A stretch of 13,947 nt of DNA from Candidatus Njordarchaeota archaeon (GTDB lineage: Archaea > Asgardarchaeota > Njordarchaeia > Njordarchaeales > Njordarchaeaceae): the NCBI GenBank assembly GCA_029856615.1, contig JAHKLF010000016.1:1-13947 (forward strand), written 5' to 3'. This document shows, piece by piece, positions 6,374-13,947 of the stretch (its first letter is position 1; every line of letters starts with the position of its first letter). The notes under the pieces are model-generated. The model searched no databases and was not told the DNA's origin. It was given only the letters and a program-made list of their open reading frames with translations. Position numbers and translations under genes: made by a program.

Positions 6374-6380
6374 TGATTGT

Positions 6381-6412
6381 AGAGAATTCTAGAAATTTCC
6401 CGAAAATTCTCT
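6381..6412. terminator. Inverted repeat between convergent genes, candidate bidirectional terminator
   Basis: AGAGAATT (6381-6388) and AATTCTCT (6405-6412) are perfect 8-bp arms around a 16-nt loop, placed just after the regulator's stop and before the stop of the convergent PaREP1 gene (63-bp gap). T-tracts are short, so termination is plausible but not certain. Confidence 0.4.
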
Positions 6413-6435
6413 TGTAGATAGATTATTAATATAAC

Positions 6436-6906
6436 TTATTGATCTCTAAGATTTAATTTGTTTATGGCGTTTTCAATAAATTTCAAACGCGCCTTAACGT
6501 CGTCAATGTCGATTCTTGTTTCATGAAATCCATTAACATGGAGAAAATACGCCTCAGTCCATGCTCTCCATATAATGTCACCCAATTTCCTAGCTGCCTT
6601 ATCCAACAAACTTACAGTCCATCGACCTTTGTCAAGAGCTATCTTAGCCTCTTCTAAGTTTTTAGCAATCGCTAACGCTTTTATTGTTTCTTCAATCGCC
6701 TTATAAAGTTTCTCGCTTGCTTGAATAATGTTGTTTTCCTCTAGAAACCGGACTCCTTCTTTAAACATTTTAATCGCAAGTTCTGCGTGAGCAGCTGAAT
6801 AGTCCTCTGGATCAGCATTTATGCTTTTTAGTATTACATCGACTACATAATCCGCTCCAAGGCCTCTTCTTTCAAGAATTTTAACTAATGTTTCCGGTAA
6901 TTCCAT
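6436..6906 (-). CDS. PaREP1 family protein (HEPN-like)
   Basis: 156-residue all-helical protein with the hallmarks of the archaeal PaREP1 family, first noted as a repeated family in Pyrobaculum aerophilum: RRGLGADYVVDVI near the N-terminus (13-25), AELAIKMFKEGVRFLEENNI (41-60), QASEKLYKAIEETIKALAIA (62-81), the GRWT motif (94-97) and LHVNGFHE (122-129). The family is related to HEPN domains, several of which are RNases or toxin/antitoxin parts. A canonical R-x4-6-H catalytic motif is not obvious here: Arg114 and His123 are 8 residues apart. No nucleotidyltransferase (MNT-type) partner gene is adjacent, so it stands alone. ATG 6906 is preceded by a weak GGGCTGG and by a TATA-like ATATTTATA near 6952-6962. 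Function unknown. PaREP1 genes are common in Thermoproteota, which supports the taxonomic call. Confidence 0.88.
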   Translation of the reverse strand: MELPETLVKILERRGLGADYVVDVILKSINADPEDYSAAHAELAIKMFKEGVRFLEENNIIQASEKLYKAIEETIKALAIAKNLEEAKIALDKGRWTVSLLDKAARKLGDIIWRAWTEAYFLHVNGFHETRIDIDDVKARLKFIENAINKLNLRDQ

Positions 6907-7355
6907 ATCCAGCCCTTAAACATACTTACTAAAGAATTAGTAGCATAAAAGGATATAAATATAATTAAGTAAAAGTTCTCTTACTCTCATCTACGTTATT
7001 ATAGGTTAATTCTTAGAAATAGAAGCTATCATGTCGCTTCATATTAGTATAAATTGAACGCATTATGGCCATGCTTTCAACTTTACTAAATGACTAGAGA
7101 TACTTTATTCCTTTTCTTTATTCGCTCAACTCTGTTATCGATATGGAATATCTCCTATATATCCTCATCAATATTCTTTTTGGATTACGGTGCTAAGCCG
7201 CGTCTATACTTGATAGAAGGATCTAACATGAAAAACATAGGGATTTCTGATAATTGACGTCCGGTGCTTATATACCTAATTTAATTAGCTACTATTGATA
7301 AAATTTATAAACGTCTAATAATATATCATACAATGCTGTCTAATCATAATGGATC
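6907..7355. other. 449-bp intergenic region between divergent genes
   Basis: It holds the promoter of the PaREP1 gene at its left end (TATA-like at about 6952-6962, minus strand) and that of the protease at its right end (7301-7311, plus). The middle, about 6970-7290, has only frames under 20 codons and a weak inverted repeat (GAAGC-N9-GCTTC near 7022-7040). I see no gene or structured RNA. Confidence 0.6.
7301..7311 (+). promoter_or_regulatory. TATA box of the large protease gene
   Basis: AAATTTATAAA is an archaeal TATA-type element. A start about 25 nt downstream (near 7333) gives a leader of about 40 nt to the TTG at 7374, long enough to contain the GGGGATC ribosome binding site. Confidence 0.6.
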
Positions 7356-7373
7356 TTGCTACGGGGATCATAT

Positions 7374-10300
7374 TTGCGGAGCGTTGTAAAGAGTATTATG
7401 AAAACAACAATAGTAAGCACCATAATTTTCGCTTTACTTATAGCTCCCATTGTAGGTGTCACATTGCAGATCAGAGGGAATGAAAGTTCTACGGCTTCAC
7501 CTATGAGTACTAGCGCTGTTCCTCATGAAAAAATAGATGCAGAAATACTCTCTAGCTCAGAAGAAATTCAAACAGCTATTGTTCTCTACGACAAAAACAA
7601 GGAATCCGAAGTCATAAAGAAAATAGAAGAGATACCCAATGTTGAAATCATTAGGAAATACAAAATAATTCCTGGCTTATTGATAAGAGGCCCAAAGGAA
7701 TCCATCAAAGATGTTGCTAAAAACGACGGTGTTTTATACATTTGGAAGAATAGGAGAGCTTATATATTATCCGAGGATATCGAAGAGGAAGCTTCAGATT
7801 GGAGAAATGATTACCAGAAAATAAGATCCATGGGCTCATTTTATCCAATGCTTAATGACAGCGTAAAAATCATCCAAGCAAATAAGTTATGGGATCTAGG
7901 ATATAATGGTAGCGGTATTGTAATTGCCATTCTTGATACAGGTATAGACAAAACTCATCCCGACTTAGACGACTTAGATGATGATCCTTCTACAGATGAT
8001 CCCAAAGTCATCTACGAAGTAAGCTTCGTAGACTTTGATTTTGATGGAATACCAGACGAACCCCCAATGGATGGCCATGGTCACGGAACTCATTGTGCTG
8101 GCATAGCCGCTGGTACTGGAGCAGCATCGGGTGGGAAATACAGAGGCGTGGCTCCTGGCGCCTACCTTATGAACGTTAAAGTTCTGAGCAATTGGGGATA
8201 TGGCTATTGGGATTGGATAATTCAAGGAATAGAATACGCAACATTCGGTGAAGACGGCGAACCCTATACTGGAGATGAAGCAGACGTCATAAGCATGAGT
8301 ATTGGTGGATTTGGTACTCCATGGGATCCCGTTTCTTTAGCAGTAGATGAAGCTTGGGATTATGGTGTAGTAGTTGCTATAGCCGCTGGGAATGAGGGTC
8401 CATACTATTTCACAGTCACCGCACCCGGAATTGCTAAAAAGGTAATCACTGTTGGAGCAGCCGATAAATCTGGAAAAATTGCCTTCTTCTCTAGCAGAGG
8501 ACCAGCTTACGATTTACGTATGGACCCAGATATCTTGGCACCAGGAGTTGGAATAATGAGTTGTGTCCCGTATAGCTTATATGGTGAATACTATCAAGCT
8601 TGGTCGGGAACTAGCATGGCTACTCCTCATGTAGCGGGAGCTGCTGCTCTATTACTCCAAGCATTTCCAACAGCGTCAAATGATCTTATAAAGGTTGCTA
8701 TGTTAAGCACAGCTGAGGATCGAGGATATGGTGCGTATGATCAAGGTGTAGGATTACTTAACGTTTACGCTGCTTACAACTATTTAAATGAACAATATGG
8801 TGTAATCGAGGTTAGTGTACCAACTACAGTAGAGAAAGTGGAAATTGAGAATGATTGGTATATCGTAAGATTCTACAGCGGTGTCGTATCTGATTACTTC
8901 TATTATAAACCTACGGACGATAATAATATGTTCTGGGAAGAAATGGCAGTAAGATATTATGATGGGACAAGCGTGAATTTCTATTGGTTTAGCATGCTGC
9001 GTGTAGAAGTACCTCTTGTAATGCTATTCGAGAACGCAACATTAAAAGTCGCGTATACGGAGTTATCTACTCCAGACAATAAGCTAAAACTATCAGTCTA
9101 TATAATTTCCAAAGAATCAAAATGGTTGGATCTATTTATCGAAATAAGCAGTTATGCAACCATAGATTGGGTCGTCCTTTATTTAGCGGCTGATCTCGAT
9201 ATGGAAGATACATATTGGTCCAATATAGCGGAATATCTTGATGAATACGATATTTTATACGCGTACTATGAATATGCACCTGAAGTATACCTGGGAGTTT
9301 CCTCAGTAAATGCTAGCACAGCCCATACAGCGACCTATAGTTATACCGCTTTTTATAGTGTGTCTGAGGATAGCTTTGATAACTCTTCCTATTATGAGGG
9401 AGATGTAGGTATAGCGTTTAAATGGAATACAACAAAGATTAGCACTGGAGAAGTTCGTTACTTAATAACCTGGGCATTTGGTGATAATGATAGTGACATG
9501 ATAAATAATATTCAGGAAGGAAAAAAGGTGGATGTATTATCTATTCTAGCGGGCACACCATACAAGGTTATCCTTACAAAAGCCATAAAGTATAAGATTC
9601 CAGTAACCACAGGAATCGTACAGATTAACGCAAGTGTGCTAAATTTTGCTAAACAAGTATCAGAAACACTTTACATCGACTTGTACCTTGATGGTACCTT
9701 GGCCGATTCCGTAACCTTAAACTCATTGAATCCTCTGGAAGAAAAAGAAGTTTCACTTGGAGTAACGATTAATACGGCGGGAATACACAAACTAAAAGTT
9801 GTTCTTAGAAATAGCACCTACAATTATAGTGAAGTAATTAGGCCATTGATTGTCGTGGATAATTACAGCCTAATCGTTACTCCTCCTCAATTAACCAGTC
9901 CACCACTTGAAATAGAATACGCTGGCCAGAAGGCTATATATACATTAACTGTGTTAGCGGGCAAATTATTAGATGGGGTATTAATAACCGTTAATACACC
10001 CGCGGGCATAAATGCATCACTGTCAAATAATTCATTTGACATCTTGTCGGGTCACGAATTCATCAAGATTGTAATTAATACAAGCGAAACATTGCCAAAT
10101 GGCGAATACTACATAGAGCTGGAATTTAATTATCATAGCCGAGTGATTTACGAATACTACATAAGATTGGAGATCACGGGGGTTAAACCTTGGTCTTATG
10201 ATCTTTCAGTACATTGCAGAGAGGAGGAATATTTCAGAGTACCAAACTATAATGGTAAAATAGAAGGCGATGAGGACCTATCAATATACGTCTATCTCGA

Positions 10301-12965
10301 TTTCACGGGCACATATTATGGCTACACTATACTTCTCGTGGATATAAACAGCACTTATGTCACAGTAATGGATGCTATCGGTCAAGGTGGTGATGATGTT
10401 GATATCTACATACAACCAAATCATCCAAATGCCACCTTAGAGGCGACAATAGCGATACTTATACAAGAGGATACAGGGAATTCTTATGGAATCCCTGCTG
10501 ATTTTGTTGTCGTCGATGTTCCAATATACGCAAGAGTTGAGGGAATTCCCGAGTTGAAAGTAGAGAATATAACAATTCAAGAAACTTACGGGGATGATGA
10601 TGGAATAATAGAACCAGGAGAAGATGCGGAGCTTACGTTCAATATAACTAACATAGGGAATGGAACAGCGGTCATGATCTCGGTTTACGCTGAATCCACA
10701 TATGGTACAGTTTGGCCTTCTTCTCCAGGGTATAGCGCTTTCCCTGCCGTGGATCCTGGAGAAACCGCTGATATGGAATACCCGATATACATTTATGTTT
10801 CATCAGAGCCAGACATACCGCTTGATGTAATCCGTGTCACCATATATTATTGGAATGTGAGTATGTCAGCATACTATGTTCTAGAGTTCAACTATACTTT
10901 GATACTTAGCATGTATGAGCATGACGTGGGAATAATCTTAGATGCTCCCGAATATGGTTTAATTGACTCGAATGTAGAAATAGACATAATGGTATATAAT
11001 GCGGGCAATTCGACGGAAACTAATGTTGTTGTAAGGTTGTTTATTGATGATAATGAGGTATACAACACTACGATACCTCAATTAGAGAACGGAAGTTTAA
11101 TCACGCTAGCATGCACTTGGACTCCTATAACAACTGGAGAAAAAGCCTTAAAGGCTACAGTTGAGATTGCGTCAGATGAAAATCCAGATAATAATGAAGA
11201 CAAAGCTGTTATAATAATCGGAAATAGATTTGTTTATGGTCCAATGGTGCCAATAATTGGCGGTTATCATGCTTTACATGGTCAAACGTATTCGCCAGAT
11301 ACTGGCATGGTTTACTTGTATATGAATATGACATACTTAGAATTTGTTGCGAGTGACTTGGTTAAAATACTTGCAAACTTCACACAAGTGACTTCTGGAG
11401 AAAAGGATAGTGTAGTGGGATACATCTATGTTAATACTACAAATCGATTGATCACTGATTATGAAGGCATCACAGCAAGTGGCTATTATGGGGGCATGGT
11501 TCCGATTGATATAATGATAGGCGATTTAGTTGCTCTAGGAGACACATTCGGATTAGTCATAAGCGAGGAAGAAGTCAGTTACAAAGATACAACACTGGAT
11601 GCATGGAAGATTGTAGCCAGAGATCCCTATGGAACATTCTATGGATGGTATGAGAAGACCACGGGAATGCTAGTAAAGTATACCTATACAGCAGAGACGT
11701 ACACATACGAGCTTTCACTATATGATACCAATATGCTAACATTTGGGGATCTCACCGTACATATAAGTGCTGAACCAACCATATTCTCTCAGGCAACTAG
11801 CGTTAATGTCAACATTACAGTAGAAAACAAAGGTGATAAGACAGCATACAATATTAATGTAACACTTTACATGAATAACAAAAAGGTTGATAGTAAAATA
11901 ATCGATGTCATGAATCCTGGAGATAAAGAATCAATAACAATGCAAATCGACATTGCGGAAGAAGGCAAGTACGTACTAAAAGCTACAGTGACTACGGAGA
12001 GCTTTTACGATGAAAGCGAAAGCGATAATACGGCCTCAATCAATGTATTTTTAGACAAGACTTTTCCACACATAACTATTAAAAGCCCCCAGAATAACTC
12101 TTACATCGGCACCACGAAGATTACTATCTCTTGGAGTGGAGAGGATGCCCTAAGCGGCATAGACCACTACGAGATAAGAATAGATGGAGGAAACTGGATT
12201 GATAAGGGAACTCAGACCTCTCATACGCTTGAAAACTTGACTGAAGGCAAGCATACTGTGGAGATAAAAGCAGTTGACAAAGCCGGAAACTATGGAGTAG
12301 CTACACTAATATTCTATGTTGATTTAACACCTCCAACAATTACCATAACAAGTCCCACGAATGCCTCATATATTAACTCAGCTGACGTCACAGTCTCTTG
12401 GAGTGGAGAGGATGCCCTAAGCGGCATAGACCACTACGAGATAAGAATAGATGGAGGAAACTGGACAAACGTCGGATTAAATATGTCGTATACATTCACA
12501 GGATTATCCAACGGCCAGCATATAGTTGATATAAAGGCTATTGATAAAGTTGGTCATGAGGCCATTGTAAGGTGTGTATTCATAGTTGATACTATCGCAC
12601 CTGAAATAACCATACAATACCCAATCAACGGTTCAGAACTCACAGAAGGTACCATCGTAATTAATTGGACAGCGACTGATAACATAGGGATCCAAGAGTA
12701 TTGTGTTTACGTGAATGATGAGCTTAAGGCAACATTAACACCTGATATTACGTCTTACGAGATTAAGCTTAAGGCTGGAACATACACCATTAAAGTGGTG
12801 GTGGTTGATTTAGCTGGTAACACCGCTTATGATGAAATCACTATAAAAGTCAAGGCTGCGGGAATAATACCTCAGATGACTCCAGAAACAACATTTGCGG
12901 TAACGATTGCTGCGATTGGAATTATATCTATTATAGCCGTGGTAATATACATTCGTAGGAGATAA
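7374..12965 (+). CDS. Giant secreted, membrane-anchored subtilisin-like serine protease (S8) with CARDB and Ig-like repeats
   Basis: Extracytoplasmic endopeptidase of about 1863 residues; typical subtilases have about 400. Order: signal peptide (MRSVVKSIMK, then a hydrophobic stretch, 11-30); inhibitor-type propeptide (about 65-130); S8 catalytic domain (about 160-470) with Asp188 (AILDTGID), His237 (HGHGTHCAG), oxyanion Asn340 (AAGNEGP) and Ser414 (GTSMATPHVAG), all intact; an aromatic-rich beta region (about 475-1050); CARDB-like modules (about 1058-1170, 1182-1282, 1458-1561); three Ig-like repeats of about 89 residues (1562-1828); and a C-terminal membrane helix (about 1842-1859) followed by RRR. 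Many N-glycosylation sequons suit a cell-surface protein, resembling S-layer-associated proteases such as pyrolysin or STABLE in layout. Start: TTG 7374 has GGGGATC just upstream; TTG 7356 and ATG 7398 are alternatives, the last also leaving a signal peptide. It is monocistronic, with a TATA at 7301 and a U-rich terminator after 12965. The substrate is unknown; nutrient protein or S-layer turnover are both plausible. Confidence 0.95.
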   Translation: MRSVVKSIMKTTIVSTIIFALLIAPIVGVTLQIRGNESSTASPMSTSAVPHEKIDAEILSSSEEIQTAIVLYDKNKESEVIKKIEEIPNVEIIRKYKIIPGLLIRGPKESIKDVAKNDGVLYIWKNRRAYILSEDIEEEASDWRNDYQKIRSMGSFYPMLNDSVKIIQANKLWDLGYNGSGIVIAILDTGIDKTHPDLDDLDDDPSTDDPKVIYEVSFVDFDFDGIPDEPPMDGHGHGTHCAGIAAGTGAASGGKYRGVAPGAYLMNVKVLSNWGYGYWDWIIQGIEYATFGEDGEPYTGDEADVISMSIGGFGTPWDPVSLAVDEAWDYGVVVAIAAGNEGPYYFTVTAPGIAKKVITVGAADKSGKIAFFSSRGPAYDLRMDPDILAPGVGIMSCVPYSLYGEYYQAWSGTSMATPHVAGAAALLLQAFPTASNDLIKVAMLSTAEDRGYGAYDQGVGLLNVYAAYNYLNEQYGVIEVSVPTTVEKVEIENDWYIVRFYSGVVSDYFYYKPTDDNNMFWEEMAVRYYDGTSVNFYWFSMLRVEVPLVMLFENATLKVAYTELSTPDNKLKLSVYIISKESKWLDLFIEISSYATIDWVVLYLAADLDMEDTYWSNIAEYLDEYDILYAYYEYAPEVYLGVSSVNASTAHTATYSYTAFYSVSEDSFDNSSYYEGDVGIAFKWNTTKISTGEVRYLITWAFGDNDSDMINNIQEGKKVDVLSILAGTPYKVILTKAIKYKIPVTTGIVQINASVLNFAKQVSETLYIDLYLDGTLADSVTLNSLNPLEEKEVSLGVTINTAGIHKLKVVLRNSTYNYSEVIRPLIVVDNYSLIVTPPQLTSPPLEIEYAGQKAIYTLTVLAGKLLDGVLITVNTPAGINASLSNNSFDILSGHEFIKIVINTSETLPNGEYYIELEFNYHSRVIYEYYIRLEITGVKPWSYDLSVHCREEEYFRVPNYNGKIEGDEDLSIYVYLDFTGTYYGYTILLVDINSTYVTVMDAIGQGGDDVDIYIQPNHPNATLEATIAILIQEDTGNSYGIPADFVVVDVPIYARVEGIPELKVENITIQETYGDDDGIIEPGEDAELTFNITNIGNGTAVMISVYAESTYGTVWPSSPGYSAFPAVDPGETADMEYPIYIYVSSEPDIPLDVIRVTIYYWNVSMSAYYVLEFNYTLILSMYEHDVGIILDAPEYGLIDSNVEIDIMVYNAGNSTETNVVVRLFIDDNEVYNTTIPQLENGSLITLACTWTPITTGEKALKATVEIASDENPDNNEDKAVIIIGNRFVYGPMVPIIGGYHALHGQTYSPDTGMVYLYMNMTYLEFVASDLVKILANFTQVTSGEKDSVVGYIYVNTTNRLITDYEGITASGYYGGMVPIDIMIGDLVALGDTFGLVISEEEVSYKDTTLDAWKIVARDPYGTFYGWYEKTTGMLVKYTYTAETYTYELSLYDTNMLTFGDLTVHISAEPTIFSQATSVNVNITVENKGDKTAYNINVTLYMNNKKVDSKIIDVMNPGDKESITMQIDIAEEGKYVLKATVTTESFYDESESDNTASINVFLDKTFPHITIKSPQNNSYIGTTKITISWSGEDALSGIDHYEIRIDGGNWIDKGTQTSHTLENLTEGKHTVEIKAVDKAGNYGVATLIFYVDLTPPTITITSPTNASYINSADVTVSWSGEDALSGIDHYEIRIDGGNWTNVGLNMSYTFTGLSNGQHIVDIKAIDKVGHEAIVRCVFIVDTIAPEITIQYPINGSELTEGTIVINWTATDNIGIQEYCVYVNDELKATLTPDITSYEIKLKAGTYTIKVVVVDLAGNTAYDEITIKVKAAGIIPQMTPETTFAVTIAAIGIISIIAVVIYIRRR
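12127..12198 (+). repeat. 72-bp exact direct repeat, copy 1 (in the protease gene)
   Basis: Identical base for base to 12394-12465, offset 267 bp (89 codons), so in frame. It encodes the start of an Ig-like repeat (S1586 to W1608 of the protease, beginning SWSGEDALSG and ending DGGNW). The sequence outside the 72 bp is well diverged between the two repeats. Confidence 0.97.
12394..12465 (+). repeat. 72-bp exact direct repeat, copy 2 (in the protease gene)
   Basis: Second copy of the 72-bp block, encoding S1675 to W1697 in the second Ig-like repeat. The third Ig-like repeat (about 1742-1828) does not carry it; the corresponding segment there reads INWTATDNIGIQEYCVY. Confidence 0.97.
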
Positions 12966-13006
12966 TCTTTTCTATTTCTTTATTTTTCTACATGTCAATT
13001 TTTCTG
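12966..13006 (+). terminator. U-rich terminator of the protease gene
   Basis: Directly after the TAA there are repeated T-tracts (TCTTTTCTATTTCTTTATTT, then TTCTAC and later AATTTTTCTG) with no stem, a typical archaeal multi-tract terminator. Confidence 0.7.
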
Positions 13007-13324
13007 TACCTTAGGGAATTATCATTGTTCATATTATATGCTTAGTAAAGCCAAGTTATAGAGAAATCGACAAGTAGTTTCGTGGCTAATTGTTATCGTG
13101 TACGCATCGAATATTTGAGACTTACGCTTTTAGATTAACTTTCCAGTAGTAATGGTTTAACGAGATTATTAGTGAAATAGTTATGATCATCTAATCGAAT
13201 TAATTTTTCGACGCGAAAATAGCATTATGGACATTTCTTTGTTCTTGGAATTTGATCTGCATTGAAAATTATGAGTACTCAAAAATATATGTGGTGAAAT
13301 TTATACTTCTATTAAAGATTCATC

Positions 13325-13335
13325 AAAAATTAAAA
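13325..13335 (+). promoter_or_regulatory. TATA-like promoter and ribosome binding site of the phosphoglycerate kinase gene
   Basis: AAAATTAAAAG is TATA-like. A start about 25 nt downstream (near 13356) gives a leader of about 24 nt containing GTGATC (13370-13375), a good archaeal ribosome binding site 4 nt before the ATG at 13380. Confidence 0.55.
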
Positions 13336-13379
13336 GCCTCGATATCCTAGACTAAGATATTCTTAATAAGTGATCGAAA

Positions 13380-13947
13380 ATGCCCAAGTTTTTAACGCTA
13401 GATGATCTCGGAGAGGTGAGGGGAAAAACTCTTCTTATACGCCCCGATTTCAACGTGCCAATTCATCCGGAAACAAAAGAGATCTTAGATGATACTAGAA
13501 TTAAAGCCCATGCTATTACGATTAAGGAGTTATCGGATAAAGGTGCTAGAATTATTATAATAGTGCATCAAGGTAGACCAGGACAACCAGATTTCATCGA
13601 ATCGCTAAAGGGTCATGCTAAGAAGTTATCAGAAATTCTAGGAAAACCAGTAAAATACGTTAATGACTTATATGGCAATGAAGCTAAAAGCGCTATTAAG
13701 GAACTTAATAATGGAGAAATCCTTCTCCTAAAAAACGTTAGGACTTTTCCAGAAGAGCGTAAGAAGAAATCACCAGAAGAGCACGCGCAGTCCGAGTTTG
13801 TTAAAGAGTTAGCCCCGCTATTTGATGCATTCATTTTAGATGGTTTTTCGGTTGCGCACAGGAGCCACGCATCCGTCGTGGGTTTCGCTGCTGTACTTCC
13901 CACTTATGCGGGGCGAGTTATGGAAAGGGAATTAAAAGCATTAACTA
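13380..13947 (+). CDS. pgk: Phosphoglycerate kinase, N-terminal 189 residues (partial)
   Basis: Cytoplasmic enzyme of glycolysis/gluconeogenesis interconverting 1,3-bisphosphoglycerate + ADP and 3-phosphoglycerate + ATP. The visible part is most of the N-terminal, phosphoglycerate-binding domain; the full enzyme is about 410 residues, so the nucleotide-binding half lies beyond the window. Motifs seen: RPDFNVP (21-27), a basic/Arg segment DDTRIKAH (37-44), HQGRP (63-67, in place of bacterial HLGRP), LLLKNVRTF (115-123) and AHRSHASVVGF (159-169). The HQGRPGQPDF form and LLKNVR are, from memory, typical of crenarchaeal enzymes. The segment usually written VNDAF reads ILDGFSV here. The start is clear: ATG 13380 with GTGATC 4 nt upstream. 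It has its own promoter and is not preceded by a glyceraldehyde-3-phosphate dehydrogenase gene, although a partner could follow outside the window. Confidence 0.97.
   Translation, partial: MPKFLTLDDLGEVRGKTLLIRPDFNVPIHPETKEILDDTRIKAHAITIKELSDKGARIIIIVHQGRPGQPDFIESLKGHAKKLSEILGKPVKYVNDLYGNEAKSAIKELNNGEILLLKNVRTFPEERKKKSPEEHAQSEFVKELAPLFDAFILDGFSVAHRSHASVVGFAAVLPTYAGRVMERELKALT

Larger units (their letters stand above)
12966..13379. other. 414-bp intergenic region before phosphoglycerate kinase
   Basis: It holds the protease terminator (12966-13006) and the kinase promoter (about 13325-13335). The part from 13010 to 13320 shows only very short open frames, no GC-rich block and no clear repeat. 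I see nothing more in it. Confidence 0.6.

Noticed and set aside
12838..12965. Possible archaeosortase-type sorting tail on the protease
   Set aside because: The C-terminus (PETTF, membrane helix, RRR) lacks a PGF-type motif; a plain membrane anchor explains it.

Overview
The window looks like chromosomal DNA from a thermophilic archaeon, most likely a crenarchaeote-type lineage (Thermoproteota). The evidence is a PaREP1-family gene, a phosphoglycerate kinase of the archaeal/crenarchaeal type, archaeal TATA boxes 20-30 bp before short leaders, GGTGA/GTGATC-type ribosome binding sites, U-rich terminators, AT-rich DNA, and Arg/Ile codon use dominated by AGA/AGG and ATA. I cannot name the genus.

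Layout. 1-75: the C-terminal tail of an unidentified plus-strand gene. 143-487 (-): a small four-cysteine, zinc-ribbon-like protein whose 5' end carries a long imperfect hairpin (511-548). 876-1298 (+): an unrecognised 140-residue protein with a CPPC motif. 1414-2661 (-): a cation diffusion facilitator fused to a NifX/NifB-like (PF02579-type) metal-cofactor-binding domain. 2845-5222 (-): a two-gene ABC-2 transporter operon, ATPase then permease, closed by a U-rich terminator. 5362-6373 (+): a divergent two-gene operon of a multi-spanning membrane protein and a winged-helix regulator. 6436-6906 (-): a PaREP1/HEPN-like protein. 7374-12965 (+): a very large secreted, membrane-anchored subtilisin-family protease with many beta-sandwich modules. 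13380 to the window end (+): the 5' part of phosphoglycerate kinase.

The most interesting regulatory structure lies between the two divergent operons (5223-5361). Two 17-bp palindromes sit end to end (5276-5292 and 5293-5309). They share the core CTYTGCAnTkCARAG and lie about 10 bp from each of two opposed TATA boxes. With a winged-helix regulator encoded in one of the operons, this looks like a self-contained, autoregulated exporter module whose inducer and cargo are unknown.

Other points of interest are a TPR-like helical repeat in the extracytoplasmic loop of the ABC permease, a Glu replacing the usual His in transport site A of the CDF protein, and an exact 72-bp in-frame duplication in otherwise diverged Ig-like repeats of the protease, which points to recent gene conversion. 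Three gene-poor stretches (551-875, 6907-7355, 12966-13379) hold promoters and terminators but no gene or structured RNA that I could support. No tRNA, rRNA, CRISPR array or insertion sequence was seen.
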